64,000 nucleotides of DNA, taken from NCBI GenBank assembly GCA_034769895.1, contig CM068370.1, forward strand, positions 36,122,247-36,186,246, written 5' to 3'. Under the pieces are notes generated by a model. That model saw only the letters and a program-made list of their open reading frames with translations. It had not been told where the DNA came from and did no database searches. Positions 32,300 to 41,800 of this stretch are shown here, piece after piece. The position numbers and the translations under genes were made by a program. Each line of letters opens with the position of its first letter. Within the stretch, counting starts at the first letter, position 1. Source of the DNA: Magicicada septendecula (Eukaryota; Arthropoda; Insecta; Hemiptera; Cicadidae).

Positions 32300-32915
32300 C
32301 TCCCTCCACGATTTCCTGAGCATTTTTTCGCAGAACCGCCAGGTCTTCAAATGCTTGCAGTCGTTACTTCTCTCCTTCTTCGTGTAGTCCGTGATTCCCT
32401 GCCGTACATACAACAATCCACATATGTGCCTTTACCAAACTCTTTCTCACCTTTAAACTGACTGAAGTGAAAAGGCTTTTCTTTTTATTTAATTACTGTA
32501 ACCGCGTATCTGATTTATGTACAACTCAGCTAAAAATAGTAAGAATGTTTGTAGATCAACCATGGTAAATATTCAATCTAACCCTTTGTACGAATTTAAG
32601 TTTACAAAAGTCTTTGAGCAAAAAGCAGTACATACTACAACAAACATTATGAGCCCATTAAAACCTGTTGTTAGGAACCCTTTGGAGGAAGACAGCACTG
32701 AAAAGCCAAGTGTCTTGCTAAAAAATAAAACTGTTAAAATTTTGTCACTGAGGTTCTTTTGATAAAATATAAAATATTTTTTATTTTATATTCGTACATA
32801 TTGTAAAACACTAAAAACGCGAAACAATTGGAAATTCAGTCTTTGGAAGAAACAACGTAATATCTTTACAAAATATCTTGTAGCTTCTTTTTGTTACAAA
32901 AGTATAAATGTACTA
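32300..32915. other. No recognised gene
   Basis: A short plus-strand open frame (32517-32762) is not recognised. It contains the PLE-like word 'tcaatctaacccttt.tacga', perhaps PLE remnant, but nothing firm. Confidence 0.4.
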
Positions 32916-33085
32916 CAAAAATAACACAAATTTCAACTTATTTGTGTCGACGTTTCGACAGTGTTTATTGTCATCATCAGGACCTGTGTATGAATACAAA
33001 AGAAATGTCATACGCAGGTCCTGATGATGACAATAAACATTGTCGAAACGTCAACACAAATAAGTTAAAATTTGTGTTATTTTTG
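32916..33085. mobile_element. Inverted pair of PLE 3' termini
   Basis: 78-bp arms (32916-32993 and 33008-33085) separated by 14 bp. Each arm carries CUGAUGA, a GACAA/UUGUC hairpin (mismatched in the left arm) and GAAACGUC; the right arm is on the plus strand and the left on the minus. The palindrome ACGU stands in place of helix III. Stem I is weak. The right arm continues into the 'gaccgatcctcacaaaccctt' tail shared with 18788 and 28099. Confidence 0.85.
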
Positions 33086-33521
33086 ACCGATCCTCACAAA
33101 CCCTTCACTGAAAAATTCATTGATTGACGGTCACTACGAATTTAAGGATTTAATAAATTACTACAATAATTCATACAGAATTTCTGTAACACCACATAAT
33201 TAATTCCTCATCACTGTTTGGTAATTGTAATAAGAGTCATTTATAGAATTTGTTTTCTGGTTACTGATTAAATAAAAAAAAAAAAATTGTACATAGAGTA
33301 TTCACTGCTTCTCTGTCATGGAATTCCACGGTCACGTAATGTCTTAAGTGACATAACGTATTTACCAAGTTTGTCTGTCATTTAACTTTGTGCATATTAA
33401 ATAGCTTTTACACCTTTACGCTTTTTACATAAATCATTTTCACAAAATGCGTTACAAAAAAAGAATAAATAAAATAAAATAAATAAAATACCGAAAAATA
33501 TACATAACATTTACTGTAAAC

Positions 33522-34189
33522 CAGTGGTTCCCAAACTTTTCAGCCCGCGGACCCCCCAAAAATTAAAAATTTGACCCCGTCTGAGTTCTGAAATAAAACG
33601 AACAATAAGTATGACACAAACTCTTACACCTTAATTAAAATTTATTAAAATCAAAATTCTCTTAACTAGCAAACTTATAACATTAATGGTATCAAATATA
33701 GTTTAATGTAAACAATGAAGCTGCTTTTGAACAATTAGCTCTGCAGTATTGGGTTTAATGTCTGATAATTTCAATACTAACTTTTTAAGTACCGGTTGCG
33801 TAACCAGTGTTACCAACCTCGGCTCTAGCTTTCCAGCCACACGTGTCAAAATCGAGGTATTTAGGTGTAAAATCAGCTACATGGAAAAACGTTTTGCTTA
33901 GATACAGTGCTTATACGTGGACTAGAACATCGCGATCAGTTCTGCGTTGATGCAGCGCTGTAGTCAGTTCGGTTGACAAACAGTCCTCTACACAACATGA
34001 TTTAAAGACATTATTAAAGCCATTAATTTTACAATTACTATTAGTCTGAAAAAAAACTGGACTCTTCTACTAATTGTTTCAAGAATCTAAAATTTAGCTA
34101 TCAGAGCATACAAAATCGGAGAAAACTACGGTATATTCTATTTTTTTTAAGTGTCCGAGGACCCCACTTCCCCACTTTGGGAACCACTG
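33522..34189 (+). mobile_element. Non-autonomous hAT element, CAGTGGTTCCCAAA termini
   Basis: A 668-bp element begins CAGTGGTTCCCAAACTTTT and ends with the inverse ACTTTGGGAACCACTG. It is flanked by CTGTAAAC (33514-33521) and CTGTAAGC (34190-34197), an 8-bp duplication with one mismatch. Subterminal 'cgcggacccc' and 'gtccgaggacccc' are also inverted. No coding remnant is evident. The TIR type is widespread in animal hAT elements. Confidence 0.92.
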
Positions 34190-34377
34190 CTGTAAGCGGT
34201 TGTAATTAAGCTGATTTAGACAGAAGCTTCAATACGTCTTACGTGCGTAAAAAAAAAGAAAGACAGAGATAAGAATGCGGGCAAAGAATTAAGATTTATA
34301 CGTTTAATAAAGTCAAGATTTTAGAAAAATAAACACGATGGTGAACTGTTACTGAATGACATATATTTAACAAATTT

Positions 34378-35041
34378 TTACACAAACCTAGAAACTACTT
34401 GGTGCGCTCCACTATTTGCAAGACTACCGATTAGCGCTTTCGAGCCTTTCAGATCATCATCATTATCATCTTCATAACACGGCATAGGCAAGGTGCTGCC
34501 TGTTCCGCCTTTAAAAATCCTCCAGCCATCTCTTCCTGTGTCTACCCACACAACTGTGTCCTCCAGGTTTGTACTTCCAGACTTGTTTGGCCAGTCTGGA
34601 ATCTGACATTTTTTCCACCGTTGTTTGTAATCTTTTAATTTTTCATTCAAGTTAAAAACTTGTGACTCTTCTCTTATGGCCTCATTTTCATACGATACAG
34701 TTTATAGAACACTTTGTAACTCCTCTTAAGAACGCCATTTCCGAGGCCTGAATTTTACCATTTTGTTTCTTAGTTGTTGTCCATAATTCACACCCATAGG
34801 ATAGGACAGGGATTGCCATAACTTTATAGAACTTGAATCTTGTATGTAGACCTACATTGTTTTTAAAAATATGGTTGCTTGTCCCACAGATTGTCTGGAT
34901 CTTACCTAACTTAACACCAATATCATAATTCCTATCATAGCCAATATCATTTCCCAAATAATTAAAATCGCTTATCAGTTCTAGAATTAGATCATTAATC
35001 ATTATTTTTGTTCTTGTCAGCGCCTTACCTCGAAATGCCAT
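34378..35041 (-). pseudogene. LINE C-terminal fragment
   Basis: Minus-strand frame from 35041 reads 'SDFNYLGNDIGYD', 'KFYKVMAIPVLSYGCELWTTTKKQ' and 'EMAFLRGVTKCS', then slips to 'NEKLKDYKQRWKKCQIPDWPNKSGST' and further to the W-rich tail. It is the same family as 9920-10330. A degenerate PLE-type terminus (gattagcgctttcgagcc, 34430-34447) follows its 3' end. The palm domain is missing. Confidence 0.75.
34428..34466 (-). mobile_element. Degenerate PLE-type terminus with hammerhead remnants
   Basis: Minus strand ends GGCUCGAAAGCGCUAAUCGG: GAAA, helix III AGCGCU, CUA and the stem I 3' strand AUCGG of the 12881 family are intact, but the 5' stem I strand and first core box are lost. Confidence 0.45.
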
Positions 35042-35719
35042 TACCTATGTTTTTATAGTGAAGATTTTCATATTATACTCTTTCAGATGATAGGCGAAGA
35101 TGACCCGAAAGGCTTGAGAGCACTTACCGGCAGTACTCCAACAAATACTGGACTGCAACACGTACTTTCTACACTTACTTATGTGACTGAATGACCAGCC
35201 GAATTAAAATTCTTTATACGAGACAATTTAAAGCAGACGCGCACTTGAGTTAAACCTATTTATGTTTTAGATGTTTGTGTTGTAATGGTTATTTGTGTAT
35301 TTGCTTACTCAAATCTTTTTAGCGACTTACGAAAGAGTGAGAAGATGTTAATCGTGAGGTATAAGTCTGACATTAATTTTAAAAAATGCAACGTGTCACA
35401 GGATGGATTGAGTGATAATTTTAGTCTTAAATAATATTAGGATTTTAAATTTAAAGTGAACATAATTGCCGTATTAAATTTTAAATTTAATGATATATAC
35501 TAAATAATAGTTTTAAACAGTCAACAGATGAAGTTTAACAATTGTTTTATGAAGGTCTACTTATAACAATAAGTTTAAAAAGTAAGTTTCGGTTTAGGAA
35601 AATTACTTGTACGTAACAAGTACATTTGTCATACAGTTTATACGTCACAATTGTACATGAATATTTAATTAATAAAGTTGTGTTAGTGGTTATAATCACA
35701 AACGTAAATAACACTGTTC

Positions 35720-35859
35720 CACACCACTATAGAAAAAAAAACGATTAGTGCTTTCAAGCTTCAGAGATCATCATCAGATCGGAATATCAGACTTTTCGAT
35801 CCGTGATGAGCTGTGAAGCTTCAAAGCGCTAATCGGGAATTGTTTCTGTAGTGGTGTGC
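35720..35859. mobile_element. Inverted pair of PLE-type termini
   Basis: Arms 35720-35782 and 35800-35859 are imperfect reverse complements around a short spacer. They share 'cacaccactata' ends with 12930-12955. The left arm (minus strand) has a complete hammerhead core. In the right arm (plus strand) the boxes read GUGAUGA and CAAA, so it is inactive. Confidence 0.8.
35742..35782 (-). ncRNA. Type I hammerhead ribozyme motif
   Basis: Minus-strand RNA: stem I CGAU/AUCG (4 bp), CUGAUGA (35777-35771), one U, stem II GAUCU/AGCUU with one mismatch, GAAA (35755-35752), helix III AGCACU, cleavage triplet CUA ending 35746. Core bases are all conserved. Helix III is no longer a palindrome, unlike the others. 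Confidence 0.6.
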
Positions 35860-36131
35860 AACAGTGTAATTGCTAATTGTATATGAGTGCTTATTCTACA
35901 TTGGAGAGGATCGCTTAACATGCGTATGCGTTTTGTTAGATGAAACATAATCGACGTGTGATGCGCATAATCACATAAACTACACAGAAATAGTAGCTAA
36001 ACTGAACAAATGTCGACTAATCGACGTAGCTGATGACAGCAAACTGAAGCATGCAGAACAATAAGCAAAACAGGCTGAGCCACATCCCACCGTGTTTACT
36101 AACAATGACACAGCGTTTTCCAGTGGTAGAC

Positions 36132-36383
36132 GGATAACGGAAAATATACGCATGCCCGATAACAGGAAAAACATACGTATCCATGATAACAGGAAAACAT
36201 ACGCATCCATGTTAACAGGAAAAAACATAGGCATCCATGATAACAGGAAAAACGTAGCATCCATGATAACAGGAAAACATAGGCATCCATGATAACAGGG
36301 AAACATACGCATCCATGATAACAGGAAAACATACGCATGCCTGATAACAGGAAAAACATACGCATCCATGATAACAGGAAAAA
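36132..36383 (+). repeat. Minisatellite, about 26-bp unit, roughly ten copies
   Basis: Units of the form GATAACAGGAAAACATACGC then ATCCAT, with small length changes. The minus-strand frames of 100-130 residues here are products of the array and not genes. Confidence 0.93.
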
Positions 36384-36433
36384 CAAACTACGGCGGACCA
36401 TACGTTTATTTGCGACAATGTTTTTGTTGGTTC

Positions 36434-36849
36434 CAGTGGCGTATCTAGAATTTGGCCTTGAGGAGAGGGGGTTCCGGTCGAGTCCTCTTCATACAAAAGA
36501 AAAATAACATCTTAAGACTAATCAACATTACTATCTTTAATGTGATCGAAAACGTGTGAAAACATTCCGAAATCGATTCTGTTAAAGTTAACGGTAACAA
36601 TACAATAAAAATACGCGTTATTGAAACATTGTTTACATGATACTTATTGGCTGAATTGAATTTCCTATATTTCATATTTCAAGTGCACACGGAGATGCTG
36701 TGTAATAAACCTGTCTGTATAGTTAAAAAAGAGTTACTACTATATTAGCATACCCGGCTAACAAATTAATAAAACAGCCTACAAATTAACTTTTTTCGCC
36801 CCCCCCCCTGGGGGGCGTTCCCGTTCGCCCCCTCGTAGATACACCCCTG
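36434..36849 (-). mobile_element. hAT-type MITE, CAGTGGCGTATCTAG family
   Basis: Begins CAGTGGCGTATCTAGAATTTG and ends TAGATACACCCCTG. The flanks GTTGGTTC and CGTTGGAG are only partly alike, so the target duplication is doubtful. The body matches 31770-32206 in reverse. Confidence 0.75.
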
Positions 36850-37318
36850 CGTTGGAGGACACATTTATGGATACGATTCTTAAGAACGTTATGATCACTT
36901 ACTCTGGTGACGTCCTGTAGGATTAGATTAATTGCTAAATTTTGTAAGCTGCCTTGCAAAGCTACCTTCTGTCACTCAAGCCCCCACTGCAGTGTGCAAA
37001 CTCTGGACTGGCCGCTACGCTATGTGACTAGTGGTCGTTGATAGTTGGACCAATAATCTGCTTCGTAGTAAGCCAAAAGTCGTGTTTTGTGGCTCACTAG
37101 GCTGACTGCTGAGAGATCGGCGGTAGGAGTCGTATGGTTCCTGGTCACGTTCGCAGTAGAATTTGATATCACTGATCCAATAACGACACTTCGAGAATTT
37201 TTCTCGTTCGCCCCCTCGTAAATACGCCCCTGCGTTGCTAAACATGGATAAGATCGTTAAGAACGTTATGGTCAATTACTCTAGTGACGTCCTGTAGGAT
37301 TAGGTTATTTGCTAAAAG
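36822..37318 (+). repeat. Local direct duplication of the MITE right end and flank
   Basis: 'cgttcgccccctcgta.atac.cccctgcgttg' through 'gacgtcctgtaggattag' occurs at about 36822-36945 and again at about 37203-37318 with several substitutions, about 380 bp apart. Confidence 0.8.
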
Positions 37319-38015
37319 ACAAATAATCCTTTCCATCACTAGATCAAAGGAAGTCCTCCGGGATCTGTTAGCCCGGAGGTTTCTTATCAGGTAGAGAGCG
37401 TTTTTTTTAATATATATTTTCTCCCTTTCTTTTATGAACGACGTGGTGACATAAATATCTTTGGGCTCCTTTCACACTCATGCCTTCCACGTGTCTGCCA
37501 TATACGATAATACACAATGCGGGAACGGAGTCCAAACAAGAAGGAAATTAGATGCTCACTATACTGCCTATGAGGAGCCGAACGCCAATATCAAGGAAAC
37601 GAAGTTCTCCGATTATCTTGAACTGATGAGGCGACTAAAGATGCGAATCCGCTGTGAGATCCGGTTTCCGGTGTCCCTGTGACTTGAGACATTTAAGCTA
37701 CTATCAGATCTTTGTTGAAAAAAGACCTTTTGCTTCTATGCAAACAGTGACGTTTGACAGAGAGTGATGTTTGGCCTCCGATTTTTAATTGTCACAGGTT
37801 TCCACAAATCCATCATAGGAAACTCGTAGAGATGGTTAAAAATATAAAATTATTCTTCATGTTATTTTAACATAAATTTCCTTTTCAAAATATGATTATG
37901 AATAGAAAGTACATAATGTTTACCAGACGTTAATGCAGATGACTTATACGTACATCTTTGTGTCTTATCTGTTTCAAATAAAAGATACTTCTAATTTCAT
38001 ACTATGTAAATATGC
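37319..38015. other. No recognised gene
   Basis: Contains one possible hairpin 'cctccgggatctgttagcccggagg' at 37356-37380 but no coding pattern. Confidence 0.5.
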
Positions 38016-38400
38016 ATGAGATTACATTGTAACTGTGTAATAAATAACTCATGTTCGAAATGCGCAATAAACTATAAACATTTTCAATTAAGTGAAACGT
38101 TATCTATACTGACAAAGCTGCAGGCGATAAACTTTGTGAGTAAGCATAGGTTGCACAATGTTACGCGTAGCCTACTAAGAGAAACTATCAGCCGTTACGT
38201 ACTGAAAAAAACTTGAGTTACTTAATGTTTATTTAAAAAAAGGTATACGTGTACGATCATACATTACATTGTATACAAAATAATACACCGTACGCTCTCA
38301 ATGTAACAAAGACATTACAGATTTACAAAAACTAAATTTCTTCTTCTTCTCCTTCTTCTTCTTCTGCTGCTGCTTCTTCTCCTTTCAAGCATTGGGTCTG
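38016..38400 (-). repeat. Interspersed repeat related to 11740-12110
   Basis: Close match to 11740-12110 including the CTT-rich end, which here is interrupted by CTG triplets. It lies outside the 22-kb duplication, so the family is dispersed. Confidence 0.7.
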
Positions 38401-38544
38401 CAGCCAATTGCGCCCCCCTGACCGTGGTACGATTGCCAGACAGATATCAGCCATCAGAACGAGTCGTGATCTTGACTCGCTACCACGACTGGAGCACAGC
38501 CGTTGCAATTCTATAATAATAATGGGGTGTAATTGATGTTTGTA

Positions 38545-38660
38545 GTGCCCCACGTTCTTTGGGAGCCAAATTTATAATATGCAATTAATTATGCAAACAA
38601 TAATTTAATTAATTAATTTGTGATTGCCGAGCCCCACGATCTTGGAGCGCCAAATTTACA
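38545..38660 (-). promoter_or_regulatory. Two primer-binding-site-like sequences (minus strand)
   Basis: Read on the minus strand, 'AAATTTGGCGCTCCAAGATC' (38656-38637) and the diverged 'AAATTTGGCTCCCAAAGAAC' (38573-38554) are each followed by GTGGGGC. TTTGGCGC...GTGGGGC is the form of an LTR-element primer-binding site. Upstream AT-rich DNA (38660-39300, minus strand) could hold the LTR, but its limits were not found. Confidence 0.35.
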
Positions 38661-39518
38661 ATATTTTGTTTGATTATGCAAATAATGTTTGCATAATTAA
38701 TTATGTAATTATACTAATTTGTAGAATGTGATCATGTAATTACTCAATTAGGCTACTTATACCAAACTGATTGAAGCTACGTGATACATTAGTTATTTGA
38801 TGTTAGCATAATTACTGCACTGAGACTCTAATTATTGTATAAATTAATAAAATCTACTATAAATCATTCAAGTGACGTTAATGTCTGTTCTGAGGTAACT
38901 TTGACAATAATGAACGCATATATTCTGATTAAAATAAACACTTATTTATTAACATCATTCAAGTAAAGAAACTTCAATATATAAATATAAATGATTCCTG
39001 TAAATACATCCATAAAAGGAACACATGTATATATATCAAATTACAATGCGAATCCAGTACGTTGTTTGCTGAAAAAGATACACATACATATATAACACAA
39101 TCAACATATAAAAACATAAATAGTCAACATATAAATCTTATACTAATGCGTTCATTTCTTGCCTCAGATGAATAGCGTTATTTGAATTTATCATATTTAA
39201 TTTAAATACTCAAGGGTGTTTTCTTGAAAAGAGACAGGACAGTAGAGTTCTTATGACAAGAATAGCATAAAGATTACTTGTAAAGTGGTTTATCTAACAT
39301 TTCCATCGGCGTAACTCCTTCCCGCTGGTGGTCCATATGTACGAAGCTGCGTAGCCGTGATGTCACTAACACTCAACACACGCGGATCAGATTCACTCGC
39401 GCTGTGTGTATTTTCTGTTGATGTCGATCGTTACTGTCAGAGTCTATGAAATCATGTGTCGTGTGAGTAAGTTCATCGTTAACTAGTGTGTATATATCTG
39501 ACTGTCTATTATTGAACT
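38660..39518. other. AT-rich sequence before copy B
   Basis: No recognised gene. 39300-39518 has higher GC and runs straight into copy B at 39519, so any continuation left of copy A lies outside the window. Confidence 0.5.
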
Positions 39519-41411
39519 TCTTCTTGTGTACATTAATGTATCGTGTCTTTGATAACGTGGTGTATTGTTCCAATTGGTATTGTATCGCTTCGCACTGTAC
39601 AACGCTACGGTTTCGTTGTCCGGTAAAGCATTAACACAAGTTCTGCGAGTCTGTTATTGACGAAACTGCGATTGATTAGTTTAATTTTTTATTAAGCGGT
39701 AGCTGAGTATGATAAAGTTCTTGAGAGTTATTAATCACTGGCGTATATTGCATGATTTAGTCACTGTAGATACACTATTACCGAATAACTCGCCAATATC
39801 GAAATGTTTAAGTCAACTGATTAAAATACCGCGTAACAGAGTTTCAAAGTCCAACTGCTATATGTATGTTAACTGAACTGTATTAAGACTTAGAAAATTT
39901 AAGATTTAAGTTCCGTCAAGACTGTTTGAAGTATATGATTGAAAAATATATGAAGACTGTCCAAAGTATATGATTGAAATTTCCGTGAAGACTGTTCAAA
40001 GTATATGATTGAAAATTTTATGAAGACTGCCTAAAGTATATGATTGAAAAATATATGAAGACTGCCTCCTCGCGTGCTCTGTAAATAGTTTTTATTAAGC
40101 ATCGTTTACCACAATGCAATCTCCTGGCAAACACGCCTCTGGTCAAACTTGATAGGTCAGATGAACTCCTACCCTTATGCAAGACTATGGTTCTCCACTT
40201 CTCATTCGTTGTTCGCGTTGCTATGATGACAACGGTCCTCTCCACCTGTACTCTGGGTAGATGCTGGACTCTGGTTGGGTATCTTGTCTCCCCTCAAGTT
40301 CGCGTCGAAGGCCTCCGTACCCTTTTCCTGGAACAAGAGCAATTCCTCGGCTGTCGATCAAGTCTTTGTCTAAGTGTACTCCGTAAACCTCCTGCTGTTC
40401 TCACGCGAACAATGTCTCGTATTTTGTTATTGTCTGACTATCCATGACCCTTTTCCGTTAGCTATCCGGACGCAGCGTGTCGTCGTTTCCAAGACGGCAC
40501 TCCTTCTCCCTGTCGTAAATATCAGTTGTCGCCAGTAAGATGTCCTCCCGCTGTGCGCACGTTCGATTCTATTCATAAGATATCGTTGTCCGTTCTCATA
40601 CAGGGTAAATACCATTGCGCAACTACACCCTTTTTTTACTGCTGGCACACTTCAACTTAACCTTGCAGTGTGTGCTCGTTACAATTTCTCCGTAAAGTGC
40701 TACTGTCCTAGTTTCCTTTTGTCCTGCTTGTTGTGGGCTGTAAATCTCGGTTGAGTCGAGTCTGTCACACGCCAACCTTATTTCCCATTGTAAAGTTATG
40801 TGAAGCGTACTCGTATTGTTCCTGGCAAACGTTCAGTTGACACTTCGTTAAATTGTTTCCTTATTTATTGCTTCTGGTTCGTGTTGGGGTGTCTTGGCTG
40901 CTTGTAACGTATTTTCGATCAAAATTAAAAAAAATTAAAATTCTTGGTCATTACAATTCTGAGTCGCAAACGAAACCTTCGCCACCAAAACTTCAGACTT
41001 AAGTATTTTGCCTCCTCCCCCTATCAAAACGTTGCATTATGTTTTAGTAATCGGATTCGCTAGCGAATGCAAAGAAGAATTAAATAAATTGGCTCTAAAT
41101 AAGAAAATGCCATATAATCTATTAAAAGTTTAATCATAAGAACGAATTCGTTTTATAGGTGTAGAATTATTTCTTTTTTTTTTGAAAGTTTTTCTATATA
41201 CAGTCTAAAATACAATTATTTTTAAACGACTTTTTTGAATATTATAAAAATAAAACTATGCCTTCTAGAAAAACAATAACCGTCTCCAGCTTGTGGATTC
41301 GCCTCTCCTAGAGCCTGCTGTATGGACAGCATCTCTCAATTTTAGGGGTAGTCTTCTCAATCTTTGTCCTCTTCGACGAGTGCTTTTCTCGTTTCCTTAA
41401 TTGGCATTACC

Positions 41412-41800
41412 CACTGGCGTATCTAGGATCTGTGGCGGGGTCGAGTCGGCTTCATACAAAAGAAAAAAAACAAGTTAAGACTAACCAATATTACTATCTT
41501 TAAAGTGGTTGAAGTCAATCCCATTAAAGTGGACGGTAATAACACAGTAAAAATACGCGTTACTGTAACATTGTTATAGTATACTCATTGACTGAATTGA
41601 TTTTCCTATTTCATATTTCAAACGTATACGCTGACGTGTTTGTATATTAAAAAAGCGTTACCTATGTATTAGCGTACACGGCTGGGAAAAATAATAAAAC
41701 AGTCTAAAAATTAAGAGATTAATCAAATTCGTCAACTTTTCCGACCCTCTGGGGGGGGGGGTCCGGTCCCGTTCGTTCCCCCCAATAAATACGCCCCCTG
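41412..41800 (-). mobile_element. hAT-type MITE (copy B of 1894-2281)
   Basis: Same element, flanks and internal sequence as in copy A, with one extra G in the poly-G run. Confidence 0.75.

Noticed and set aside
32916-33085. CRISPR-like array of direct repeats
   Set aside because: The repeats are two inverted arms of a PLE terminus, not regularly spaced direct repeats, and the genome is eukaryotic.
35980-36496. Cysteine/tyrosine-rich 94-129 residue frames on the minus strand
   Set aside because: They follow the 26-bp minisatellite repeat and exist in three frames at once.
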